Below the pieces are notes generated by a model. It was not told the DNA's origin. It was given only the letters and a program-made list of their open reading frames with translations, and did no database searches. 8,459 nt of DNA from the NCBI GenBank assembly GCA_964195995.1, contig CAXMQS010000067.1:1-8459 (forward strand). Reading direction: 5' to 3'. Source of the stretch: CAXMQS01 sp964195995 (GTDB lineage: Bacteria > Actinomycetota > Acidimicrobiia > Spongiisociales > JAOTWH01). Made by a program: the position numbers and the translations under genes. Of the stretch, positions 1-5,973 are shown in pieces. Numbering within the stretch: the first letter of the stretch is position 1; every line of letters starts with the position of its first letter.

Positions 1-171
1 CCCGTGATCGGCTATCACGATGTGGAACTCGGCGCCCATTGGGTCGTCGAAATCTCCGCCGGCGGCGAGATGCCCGTTGAAGCTAGCGATCCCGGAGCCA
101 CCGACGATGTGTCCCGCCAGCTTGACAGGCGGCAAGAAGCCGCCCTGCGGCCGTTCGAGCACTCTTGTCAT
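1..171 (-). CDS. Unrecognised protein, N-terminal 57 residues (runs off left edge)
   Basis: The reading frame is open from an ATG at 171-169 to the left edge and encodes 57 residues beginning MTRVLERPQGGFLPPVKLAG. A purine-rich GAGGAGGAG lies about 9 bases upstream of the ATG (around 181-189), a strong Shine-Dalgarno that fixes this start. The frame is also open further upstream, but that extension has no comparable ribosome binding site and covers the junction where the methionine-synthase fragment ends. The visible part is rich in Gly and hydrophobic residues (a GHIVGGSGIASFNGH stretch) with no signal peptide or membrane segment. I do not recognise the family. It lies directly downstream of the methionine-synthase-like fragment on the same strand and may once have shared its transcript. 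Confidence 0.6.
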   Translation of the reverse strand, partial: MTRVLERPQGGFLPPVKLAGHIVGGSGIASFNGHLAAGGDFDDPMGAEFHIVIADHG

Positions 172-284
172 GTATGAATTCTCCTCCTCGCGTGGACGTA
201 GGCCTCTGGATGTCCGATACCGCGTAAGGAATGATCTGAGGAGGACACAAACAGGGTGAGCGCAAGGACACCTGTTCATGGTCG

Positions 285-787
285 AGACCCACCAGCTCCC
301 GGGTTTCATCGTTGAGGATCTGGGCGAACGCCATCGCCAGCGTCTCCCGGTCCCGGTAGTGCTCGTCGGAGAGAGTGTCGACCATTGTCATGGGGCCCGG
401 CAGCTGGTACTTGAGAGGCCGGTCGGTGAGGGTGCGCAGGTACTTGGCGTCTTCGACATAGATGGGTTGGGCCCGGGAAACATCGCCGACAACCCGGGGC
501 ACATCGGCGTCGTAGCGCTGCCGGATCTTGACGGTGGTGCGGTGCTGGAAATCCACGCCGTCGAGGCCGTCGATGAAGGACATCACGAAGTGGCGCCGGG
601 TCTGCTCTCCGTCGGTCACGATATCGAGCCCGGCCTCCACCTGGTCGGCGACCACCAGTCGCACCGCGTCACGTTTGGCGGTTTCCAGCTCATCGCCTTC
701 GAGGCGCCATTCCGCCCACAGTTGTTCCGGGTACGCCAGCCACGGCGGCTTGGGCAGGCTTCCGGCAATTGTGCTCTCGAACGCCAC
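285..787 (-). pseudogene. Cobalamin-independent methionine synthase-like protein, N-terminal half only
   Basis: From a GTG at 787-785 the frame reads VAFESTIAGSLPKPPWLAYPE and continues with family-typical blocks: DIVTDGEQTRRHF near residue 50, a PGPMTMVDTLSDEHYRDRE block near 135, and ILNDETREL near 165. This matches the short (about 340-residue) single-barrel MetE homologues (COG0620), which act on methyl transfer to homocysteine or related thiols. AAGAGGG just upstream of the GTG is a reasonable ribosome binding site, and this start gives the usual N-terminus. After ETREL, around 285-290, similarity stops. The expected second half, including the zinc-binding His/Cys segments and the VIQFDEPAF-type block, is absent in all frames. 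The frame then runs on to a stop at 83-85, across the next gene's start. A catalytically competent enzyme is unlikely. Real deletion and assembly chimera cannot be told apart here. Confidence 0.75.
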
Positions 788-846
788 GACATCCCTCTTT
801 CGACGTAGTGGGAGCTTGAGGCGCCCCACCGGTCGATAGCGAAGCC

Positions 847-1208
847 TCAATCGCTTTTTGCGGTTGCCGCCGGCTCTTCTTCTGCGACGTCCGTCGGGTA
901 CAAGCGCCAGACGGCGACGGCGGTAGCGAGCATTACCAGCGCGCCACCCCCATAGGCGAGGCGCATCCCCTCGACATATGCCGACCCGGCAGCCTCGGAG
1001 AGGCGGGCGCCGGCTGCTCCGCCGATTTGAGCCGCAACCGCACGATCCACAGCAGCTCGGTGTTCGATGGCTGGAGGGCGTCGCGGATGCTCGGCAGGGC
1101 GAGGTTGAGCGAGCTGACGCCGGCCACCACGAGAACCAGGCTCGTGCACATGACGGCAAGGATCTGCCGACGGCGCGGGTGCCCGTCGGCGGGTGAGCGG
1201 TCGGTCAT
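847..1208 (-). pseudogene. DHA2-type MFS drug transporter remnant with a large internal deletion
   Basis: From ATG 1208-1206 the frame reads MTDRSPADGHPRRRQILAVM and then a first membrane helix ending SLNLALPSIRDALQPSNTEL and LWIV. This is the typical N-terminus of EmrB/QacA-like 14-helix transporters, where the next residues should be DAYALVFAG or similar. Instead, near 1036-1043 the sequence jumps to a different frame reading VAAQIGGAAGARLSEAAGSA, followed by YVEGMRLAYGG, a last helix and a tail ending KSD at the TGA (849-847). That is the typical C-terminus of the same family. About 119 codons remain of a usual 470-510, and the two parts are out of frame, so no transporter can be made. GGGAGAGG about 9 bases before the ATG looks like an intact ribosome binding site. 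It lies between the intact exporter gene and the methionine-synthase fragment on the same strand. Confidence 0.75.
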
Positions 1209-1284
1209 TGAGGTCAGCCTCTCCCAAGAGCTGTCGAGATTCGAACGCTACAGGTATCGGCCAGGCAAGAGGACGGTGCGGTGG

Positions 1285-2601
1285 CTAGGCGTCGACGGTG
1301 ATCGGCTCCAGATCGGGGACCGCTGTCTCCAGGTTGCGGATGGAAGGGAGGTTCCAGGCCACGGCAACGATCACCATCGTGAAGAGGCCGATGAGCACGA
1401 ACATGAGGCCGATTCCGCGTCCGGGTCCCGAGCCGATGATCGATCCGAGAGCTCCAGGGGCGTCTTCCATGAACGGTTCGAACACGCGGTCTGCCAACGT
1501 CCCTGCGAGGACGTATGCGAATGGGGCGGCCGCGATCGCGGAGACCTGGCGGATGGCAAACACGCGTCCCTGCAGCGACGGCGGCACCTTCGACTGCCAG
1601 ATCGACTGGCTCGAACCGCCGGCAATCGGATGCGTGCCATTCATGAGCAGGAGCCCGAATACCACGAGCGCCACGGACGGTCGCAGGCCCATCAGTAGGA
1701 GGCCTACCCCCATCGCCAGGATCGGGGCGTAGATACCCTTGATTCGGTCCTTCGGCCCGCCCCAGATGGTGAGTGCCAAGCTACCGGCGATGATGCCGCC
1801 GGCGCCGATCGAAACTATGAGGCCGGCCGTCTGTTCGCTCGTGATGCTGAGCAGCAGCGGGATCGCCAGCACACCCGTGAACCCGAATGCGAAGTTCACC
1901 ACGACGAACGACAACATGAGGATGAACAAGGCTCGTTTCTCGAGCACGAAATCGAGCCCCAGCTTGGCCTCGAGGAGTAGGCCCCGGACACCACGACCGA
2001 TACGTTCACTCGGCTCGGCGGCGGGAAAGCGCACCCGCAGCAACGTGCCCACCGCAAAGAGGAACGTAACGAAGTCGACGACGAACAGAACGGTGAGTCC
2101 CGACCACACAACGGCCGCCGCTGCGATCGTGGGAGCCGCCACCTGGCCGACACTCCCTGCGAGCTGCACCAGGCCGGATGCCCTGGCGTAATGCTCAGGC
2201 TCTACCAGGAGCGTTGTTGCGGCCGAGTAGGCCGGGAACTGGAACGCCTGGAATAGCCCGCTGAACGACAGGGTCACATAAAGATGCCAGATCTCGAGGT
2301 TGCCCGTGACCAGCAGCAACATCGTGGCGAAAGTACCGAGAGCGGCGCCGCTGTCGGCGAGGATCATTGCCCAGCGGCGATCCCACCGGTCGATCAGTGC
2401 GCCGGCGAACGGAGATACCAGGAGCTTTGGTGCCTGCGACGCCAGGACGATCAGCGCCAATTGGGTAGCGGAGCCCGTCTCGAGGAACACCCAGATCGCC
2501 AGCCCGAATGCCGTCATGGCCGAACCGAGGTTGGAGACGAGCTGACCGAACCAGACGACGCCGAATGTTCGGGCGCCGGGAGCTTTGAGGAAATCTCTCA
2601 C
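1285..2601 (-). CDS. MFS exporter, DHA3/MFS_3 (macrolide-efflux/EntS-like) type
   Basis: A 438-residue protein, the normal length for a 12-helix major facilitator, hydrophobic throughout with a short cytoplasmic N-terminus (MRDFLKAPGARTFGVVWFGQ). The motif-A-like loop between helices 2 and 3 is GALIDRWDRR at residues 67-76. A second diagnostic block, QSKVPPSLQGRVFAIRQ at about 336-352, is typical of the macrolide-efflux/enterobactin-exporter branch of proton-driven MFS pumps. A central hydrophilic loop (about 193-212) separates the two six-helix halves. The start is GTG at 2601-2599, with no convincing Shine-Dalgarno, so translation may be weak or nearly leaderless. The gene is divergent from the MarR-type regulator across a gap with palindromes, so repression relieved by a toxic ligand is the likely control (inference). 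The substrate cannot be predicted. Confidence 0.88.
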   Translation of the reverse strand: MRDFLKAPGARTFGVVWFGQLVSNLGSAMTAFGLAIWVFLETGSATQLALIVLASQAPKLLVSPFAGALIDRWDRRWAMILADSGAALGTFATMLLLVTGNLEIWHLYVTLSFSGLFQAFQFPAYSAATTLLVEPEHYARASGLVQLAGSVGQVAAPTIAAAAVVWSGLTVLFVVDFVTFLFAVGTLLRVRFPAAEPSERIGRGVRGLLLEAKLGLDFVLEKRALFILMLSFVVVNFAFGFTGVLAIPLLLSITSEQTAGLIVSIGAGGIIAGSLALTIWGGPKDRIKGIYAPILAMGVGLLLMGLRPSVALVVFGLLLMNGTHPIAGGSSQSIWQSKVPPSLQGRVFAIRQVSAIAAAPFAYVLAGTLADRVFEPFMEDAPGALGSIIGSGPGRGIGLMFVLIGLFTMVIVAVAWNLPSIRNLETAVPDLEPITVDA

Positions 2602-2610
2602 GAGAACTAC

Positions 2611-2645
2611 TTTACCAGATTACTTTTGTGGTAAACTATATACCA
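2611..2645. promoter_or_regulatory. Overlapping palindromes in the divergent MFS/marR promoter region (candidate MarR operator)
   Basis: TTTACCA (2611-2617) and TGGTAAA (2629-2635) form a perfect 7-base inverted repeat with an 11-base spacer. The right arm also pairs with TACCA (2641-2645) as TGGTA-N7-TACCA, a 17-bp palindrome of the size MarR dimers usually bind. The stretch is strikingly AT-rich for this window. It contains a minus-strand -10-like TATAGT (2640-2635) with TTCCCA 17 bases upstream. Plus-strand promoter-like hexamers are also possible. A repressor bound here would cover both promoters, consistent with autoregulation and control of the exporter. The operator role is inference; the symmetry is seen directly. 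Confidence 0.65.
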
Positions 2646-2672
2646 AGAAATATTCTGTGGGAAGATGGAATC

Positions 2673-3134
2673 ATGGGAGAGCGAGATCATCCAATCTGGC
2701 GACGCGCCGCAGCGCACACCTTGCATGCGTCGCTGATCCTCAAAGGATCACTGGAAGAGCGTTTGCAGGAAGAGACCGGGCTTCTGCTCGCCGACAACGA
2801 GGCGCTGCTGAACCTGTCCGCCGAGGGCTCACTGCTGCGGATGTCCGAGATTGCCCGCCGTCTCATTCTCAGCCGGGGAGGGACCACCAAAGTCATCGAC
2901 CGTCTCGAGGAAATGGGACTCGTCGAGCGCCGGCCCGACCCGGAGGATCGGCGCGCAACGATCGTGGCTATCACCGATGCAGGCCGTCAGTCCATGGCCG
3001 AGGCCCGCAAGGTGATCGACTCCATACTCGAGGAGATGTGGGCCGAGCACATCACCGATGAAGAAGCGGAACTGCTCGTAGAGATCATGGATCGGGTCCT
3101 CAAGGCCAACAACTGCGAGCTCCACGAGCGCTAG
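2673..3134 (+). CDS. MarR-family transcriptional regulator
   Basis: A 153-residue protein of normal MarR length. The winged helix-turn-helix spans about residues 50-104: LRMSEIARRL, then the recognition-helix region SRGGTTKVIDRLEEMGLVER, then the wing DPEDRRATIVAITDAGR, which is the hallmark D-x-R-D/R wing of the family. The flanking N- and C-terminal helices (about 10-40 and 105-147) would form the dimer interface. ATG 2673 is preferred over an in-frame GTG at 2628, because the GTG sits inside the palindromic promoter region and would add an atypical 15-residue extension. GGGAAGATGGA lies just before the ATG. It is divergent from the MFS exporter, the classical arrangement for a ligand-responsive repressor of an efflux pump. 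The ligand is unknown. Confidence 0.9.
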   Translation: MGERDHPIWRRAAAHTLHASLILKGSLEERLQEETGLLLADNEALLNLSAEGSLLRMSEIARRLILSRGGTTKVIDRLEEMGLVERRPDPEDRRATIVAITDAGRQSMAEARKVIDSILEEMWAEHITDEEAELLVEIMDRVLKANNCELHER

Positions 3135-3136
3135 GT

Positions 3137-3244
3137 GTCCTTCCCAGGGACGTGCTCGGCGTCGCCATCCACGACGACACGCTGGTCGCAGTCGGCTGGG
3201 TTGACAGCGAGGCGGCCATCTGGCGTGCGCCACTGACCGACTGA
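3137..3244 (+). pseudogene. C-terminal fragment of a propeller/sialidase-like repeat protein
   Basis: Immediately after the marR stop an open stretch reads DVLGVAIHDDTLVAVGWVDS then EAAIWRAPLTD and a TGA at 3242-3244. The pattern hydrophobic-AVG-W-x-D-x-x-AAIW is what the last blade of Kelch- or BNR-like secreted proteins looks like, which are common in actinobacteria. There is no start codon or ribosome binding site, and the rest of the protein is not present upstream, since marR occupies that space. I read it as the stub of a gene cut off at the marR boundary. It is short, so chance resemblance is possible. Confidence 0.35.
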
Positions 3245-3281
3245 CGCCAACATCGAAGCTGCTGTGGTGTGGAAAGCCGCT

Positions 3282-3316
3282 AACAAAGGAATCCCTGTGG
3301 CCACAGAGGCTTCCTT
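3282..3316 (-). terminator. Rho-independent terminator-like hairpin downstream of the tRNA-Arg remnant
   Basis: Read on the minus strand, AAGGAA and TTCCTT form the outer arms and CTGTGG/CCACAG the inner arms. This gives roughly 14 base pairs, with one mismatch and one bulge, around a perfect CTGTGGCCACAG palindrome (3295-3306 on plus). TTTGTT follows the stem on the minus strand (plus 3282-3287). It begins right at the CCA end of the tRNA-Arg-like fragment, so it is probably the terminator of the original tRNA gene, kept when its 5' half was lost. It could also stop plus-strand transcripts from marR. Confidence 0.5.
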
Positions 3317-3355
3317 GGCACGCCCGGAGAGATTCGAACTCCCGACCTTCTGATC
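3316..3355 (-). pseudogene. tRNA-Arg-like 3' half (probable integration scar)
   Basis: On the minus strand the order is GATCAGAAGGTC (end of anticodon stem plus variable loop), a T arm GGGAG-TTCGAAT-CTCTC that pairs (one G-U), acceptor 3' strand CGGGCGT, discriminator G and an encoded CCA. GATCAGAAGGTCGGG followed by CGGGCG resembles the 3' half of actinobacterial tRNA-Arg genes. Upstream of GATCAG the sequence does not complete an anticodon stem, D arm or 5' acceptor strand, so it is not a functional tRNA. A retained 3' half is the usual footprint of tyrosine-recombinase insertion into a tRNA gene. The isoacceptor assignment is tentative. Confidence 0.6.
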
Positions 3356-3362
3356 GGTCTTC

Positions 3363-3406
3363 GGTGGCCAGGGGCAGAATCGAACTGCCGACCTTCGGTT
3401 TTTCAG
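3363..3406 (-). pseudogene. tRNA-Phe 3' half (probable integration scar)
   Basis: On the minus strand the fragment starts with an anticodon loop CTGAAAA (anticodon GAA, Phe). It continues with ACCGA, variable loop AGGTC, a perfect T arm GGCAG-TTCGATT-CTGCC, acceptor strand CCTGGCC, discriminator A and CC. This matches the 3' half of actinobacterial tRNA-Phe, whose 5' acceptor would be GGCCAGG. The bases before the loop (GGAAA) do not pair with ACCGA, and there is no D arm or 5' acceptor strand further up. It lies head-to-tail with the tRNA-Arg-like fragment, only 7 bases apart, so two integration sites appear stacked. Confidence 0.65.
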
Positions 3407-3465
3407 TTTCCCAATCGCGTCCCGCCCAGTCTCCACTGGTCTTGAACAGTGCTTGCTGGTTGGCC

Positions 3466-3485
3466 TTGTGCCGGGTTTTGTGCCG
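3466..3485 (+). repeat. Paired direct repeat TTGTGCCG, 12-base period
   Basis: TTGTGCCG occurs at 3466-3473 and 3478-3485, separated by GGTT. Short direct repeats one helical turn apart, 60-80 bases from a tRNA 3' half and on the side where inserted DNA would lie, resemble the arm-type binding sites of tyrosine integrases. That role is inference from position only. Confidence 0.5.
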
Positions 3486-3498
3486 ACCGGTCCGCATA

Positions 3499-3540
3499 GT
3501 CACGCGAAGTTATGGGGGGTGCGGTAGAAGCTCGGTAGAG
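3499..3540 (+). repeat. 42-bp repeat, copy A (diverged)
   Basis: Begins GTCACGCGAAGTTATGGGG and ends CGGTAGAAGCTCGGTAGAG. It contains CGGTAGA twice at an 11-base period (3522-3528 and 3533-3539). It matches copy B, 109 bases downstream, at about 31 of 42 positions. Confidence 0.55.
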
Positions 3541-3607
3541 GCGGGGCCGAGGAACGCGGAGGGGTCGCCTGGGCAATTGGGCGATGGAGTCGAGGCTGCA
3601 CAGCCCG

Positions 3608-3649
3608 GTGACGGGTGGTTATGGGTGGTTCGGTAGCAGTTGGGTAGCA
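3608..3649 (+). repeat. 42-bp repeat, copy B, upstream of the sigma-factor operon
   Basis: Begins GTGACGGGTGGTTATGGGTG and ends CGGTAGCAGTTGGGTAGCA, with GGTAGC-type heptamers at 3631 and 3642 (11-base period). It also has an internal GGGTGGTT duplication (3613 and 3623). It matches copy C at 5974-6016 at about 37 of 42 positions with a one-base insertion in C. B and C are in the same orientation and bracket the sigma/membrane-protein pair. Confidence 0.65.
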
Positions 3650-3837
3650 GGCCGCCCGAGCAGTCGTGCGAGCCAGGTGCCGTTTTCGATGAATAGCCGG
3701 ACTGCTGTGCGAGTCGACGGGACTAACGGCCCTGGCCCGACCCTCGAGGAGGAGCGAGGCTGGCAACTCTGGCGGAATTCCTGTCAAGAATTGGCCGCGT
3801 TAGGGCCTTCTAGTAGTGAGAGACACGGAGAACGCCG

Positions 3838-4302
3838 ATGACTACGGCGAAGACCGATCGAGACACGTTCACCGGTTTTGTCGAGCAGGTCGCACCGAGG
3901 CTCACCCAGGCTCTCGTTGCGGTGCTCGGTGGCGAGGTGGGAAGAGAGATGTCAGCGGAAGCTATGGCCTACGGGTGGGAGCATTGGGATCGAGTCAGGC
4001 AGATGGACAATCCTGCGGGGTACCTGTATCGGGTGGGGCGCAACCGCGGGCGCCGACTGCGGCAGCCGTTGCTGTTGCCCGATCCACCTCCGGCGCAGAG
4101 TGATCCCCTAGTCGAGCCGGGTCTTCCAAACGCTCTGGCGCGGTTGTCGGACCGGCAACGAGTATCAGTGATGCTGGTCCATGGTGCTGGGTGGACGTTG
4201 ACTGAGACCGCAGAACTGCTTGGAATCTCGGCAGGTTCGGTGTCGCGGCACGTAGAGCGCGCTCTAACGCGGTTACGGCGGTCGTTGGAGGTGAACATTT
4301 GA
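3838..4302 (+). CDS. ECF-like RNA polymerase sigma factor
   Basis: A 154-residue cytoplasmic protein, on the short side for ECF sigma factors. Region 2 is degenerate but visible at about residues 10-75, with MAYGWEHWDRV and NPAGYLYRVGRNRGRR corresponding to the -10-recognition helix end. A Pro-rich linker (LLLPDPPPAQSDP, 78-90) leads to region 4 at about 96-150. Its LPNALARLSDRQRVSVMLVH and the helix-turn-helix LTETAELLGISAGSVSRHVE (121-140) are characteristic and would contact the -35 element. GGAG 7 bases before ATG 3838 sets the start. The stop TGA shares a base with the next gene's ATG, so the two are translationally coupled. Upstream, GGAAT (3774) and CGTT (3798) resemble an ECF-type autoregulated promoter but with long spacing; this is weak. 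The weak region 2 leaves open a role in repressor-like or transposon-associated regulation. Confidence 0.82.
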   Translation: MTTAKTDRDTFTGFVEQVAPRLTQALVAVLGGEVGREMSAEAMAYGWEHWDRVRQMDNPAGYLYRVGRNRGRRLRQPLLLPDPPPAQSDPLVEPGLPNALARLSDRQRVSVMLVHGAGWTLTETAELLGISAGSVSRHVERALTRLRRSLEVNI

Positions 4303-5870
4303 TGCGTGACATCACGGCACAGCTCGAGAGCTATCAGGATCATCTCGACGAAATGTATCCGGCGGTCACAAGCGATGAACTCCGAAGATTCAAGTCGGAC
4401 CGCGCTCGAGTCCGGTCACCGAACCCGTTGTGGCGCCGTGTGTACGCCTTTGGTGCAGCGCTTGCATTGGTTCTGGGATTGGGGATCATCGCACTCGTTC
4501 TTGTCGGTGGTGAGCAGACGGCGGAGCTGGCGGATGGTGACCCAGCGGACGTCGTTCCGACGGTGCCACAGGGTGAGTTGGCGGACGGTGACCCAGCGGA
4601 CGTCGGTCCGACAGTGCCGCTGACACCCACATCGGCGACTCCTAGCACGACAGCGCCCACGACACCGACGACAACGGCCCCAACCGCCACACCCCCGACT
4701 GGGGGGCCTATCCAGCTGACCGAAGTATCGGTGCCTTGGCCCCCACTGGCGACCGGCGTCCTCGACCCGCTCGGCCGACTCGTCGCCGCCTACTGGTCGC
4801 AGGATGAGCGGGCAATGATGCTGATGCGCTGTGCAGACCCCGATTGCATCGAGCCGCCAACCGTCGTCAAGCTCGCTTCGCTGGACACCTTCCAGACCGA
4901 AGGCGAGCCCTACCCCCCCCAAATAGACGACATGGCTCTGCGTCCAGACGGCTCACCCATCCTTATCGTCTGGAGTGCCGATCAGGTGTCCCATACGATC
5001 TATGCCTGTGCAGATCCCGCCTGCGGCACGGTTCAGGCCATGCCGCTCGGCATCGCCGGTGTGGTCTCGCCTCCCCAAGTGGCAATCGCTTCGGATGGCC
5101 TGCCTCGCATCGTCTATTGGTCCGCAGACTCGAGAAACCTGGAGCTGATTGTCTGCGGGGATGCGACGTGTGATATCGATTCCCGGCACACGGTCACCAT
5201 CGAAACCGACATATGGGTCCCAGTAGGTGCGTCGATTCGGATCGATCCCGACGGGAGGGTGCTCATCGGCTACACGACCGAAGGTTCTAGCCATGACATG
5301 CAGGCCCGGATCGCGGTGTGCACGGATGAATCGTGTTCCCGCGGACCCACCATTGTCACCTTCGATGACGCCACCGGCCCTCGCACAACGGCCTCTCCCG
5401 ACGGAGGGTTCTTCGTGTGGTACCTCACCGGCCCCTTCGAAGAGTTGCTTGATGGGGATCGCGACGTTGATGCCATTGTCGAGAGCCTGCACCTCATGGT
5501 GGCATCGTGCGATAGCGGAGGGTGCGACGAACCCAGAAGGGTCGAGGTCGGCTGGGCGCTTCTTCACAGCTGGCAAGAGTCACACCTCGTGACGATGCCA
5601 GATGGCGCCGTTGCCGCTCTCTACAGCTATTGGGCCCAAGACTCTTGCACGCAGTACGTCGATGTTGTGGTGCTGGAACCCCGCCTCGCGACTATGAAGG
5701 CCGAGCTGGGTCACTACCCCGGTGGACCGATCCTGATGTCAGAAGTCTCCCCGGATGGGATCCTCCTCACCGTGATGTACGACGAACTGGCCGGAACACT
5801 CGACCTCCGAGAGGTATCCACGGAGCCTGGGCAGGCCGAACCAGGCGCGCCGCCCGCCCCTTGCCAGTAG
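4302..5870 (+). CDS. Single-pass membrane protein with CX4C propeller-like repeats; candidate anti-sigma factor/sensor
   Basis: A 522-residue protein starting at ATG 4302, which overlaps the sigma-factor stop. GGAGGTG ends 8 bases upstream, within the sigma gene. Residues 1-47 are hydrophilic and presumably cytoplasmic, and 48-69 form one membrane helix. Residues 72-135 are a Pro/Thr/Ala-rich spacer, including a 17-residue tandem duplication (ELADGDPADV...). The remainder would be outside the membrane. It carries repeats of form PDG-x-P-hydrophobic-W/Y followed about 15-20 residues later by a CX4C: CADPDC (177), CADPAC (236), CGDATC (285), CTDESC (340), CDSGGC (403). These suggest beta-propeller blades with a disulfide each (inference). 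Operon position next to an ECF sigma factor and the cytoplasmic-tail/TM/sensor layout fit an anti-sigma factor, but the tail lacks the HxxxCxxC zinc motif of classical ones. Its repeats match those of the large convergent gene. Confidence 0.75.
   Translation: MRDITAQLESYQDHLDEMYPAVTSDELRRFKSDRARVRSPNPLWRRVYAFGAALALVLGLGIIALVLVGGEQTAELADGDPADVVPTVPQGELADGDPADVGPTVPLTPTSATPSTTAPTTPTTTAPTATPPTGGPIQLTEVSVPWPPLATGVLDPLGRLVAAYWSQDERAMMLMRCADPDCIEPPTVVKLASLDTFQTEGEPYPPQIDDMALRPDGSPILIVWSADQVSHTIYACADPACGTVQAMPLGIAGVVSPPQVAIASDGLPRIVYWSADSRNLELIVCGDATCDIDSRHTVTIETDIWVPVGASIRIDPDGRVLIGYTTEGSSHDMQARIAVCTDESCSRGPTIVTFDDATGPRTTASPDGGFFVWYLTGPFEELLDGDRDVDAIVESLHLMVASCDSGGCDEPRRVEVGWALLHSWQESHLVTMPDGAVAALYSYWAQDSCTQYVDVVVLEPRLATMKAELGHYPGGPILMSEVSPDGILLTVMYDELAGTLDLREVSTEPGQAEPGAPPAPCQ
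4524..4619 (+). repeat. 51-bp in-frame tandem duplication in the extracytoplasmic linker
   Basis: Two adjacent copies, starting at 4524 and 4575, encode ELADGDPADVVPTVPQG and GELADGDPADVGPTVPL-type sequence just after the membrane helix. The copies differ at only a few bases, so the duplication is recent. It lengthens the stalk between membrane and repeat domain without breaking the frame. Confidence 0.85.
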
Positions 5871-5925
5871 CAAGCCGAGGACGGCATGAGTTACGCGATC
5901 CGAGAACTCAGGACGTTCCCACAGT

Positions 5926-5962
5926 CCCTGGAGCCAGCCAAACTGGGTGATGGCGTCCAGGG
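5926..5962 (+). terminator. Hairpin downstream of the sigma/membrane-protein operon (candidate terminator)
   Basis: CCCTGGA-GCCA (5926-5936) pairs with TGGC-G-TCCAGGG (5951-5962), 11 base pairs with one bulged G around a 14-base loop that itself can form CCA-AAC-TGG. It lies 56 bases after the stop codon. There is no T tract, so it would be a non-canonical terminator of the kind proposed in high-GC actinobacteria, or an mRNA-stabilising structure. Confidence 0.4.
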
Positions 5963-5973
5963 TGCGCTGGTAT

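Noticed and set aside
278..808. Plus-strand ORF of 176 residues
   Set aside because: Antisense to the well-conserved methionine-synthase fragment, with no ribosome binding site and a composition typical of a shadow frame.
83..1159. Single 358-residue minus-strand ORF spanning the MFS remnant, the methionine-synthase fragment and the next gene's start
   Set aside because: Only the portion from about 787 to 285 has family-like sequence. The upstream part is an out-of-frame reading of the transporter remnant and the downstream part is an out-of-frame reading of the 1-171 gene.
1233..1250. GATTCGAAC, resembling a tRNA T loop, upstream of the DHA2 remnant
   Set aside because: The flanking bases do not form a T stem and no acceptor/CCA sequence follows, so it was treated as coincidence.
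2829..3503. Minus-strand ORF of 224 residues, including GRHKTRHKANQQ near its start
   Set aside because: It crosses both tRNA 3' halves and the antisense of marR. It is the kind of spurious ORF produced when tRNA ends are translated. I could not recognise an integrase C-terminus in it.
3364..3636. Plus-strand ORF beginning MARGRIELPTFGF
   Set aside because: This peptide is the antisense translation of the tRNA-Phe T arm, a frequent mis-annotation, not a protein.
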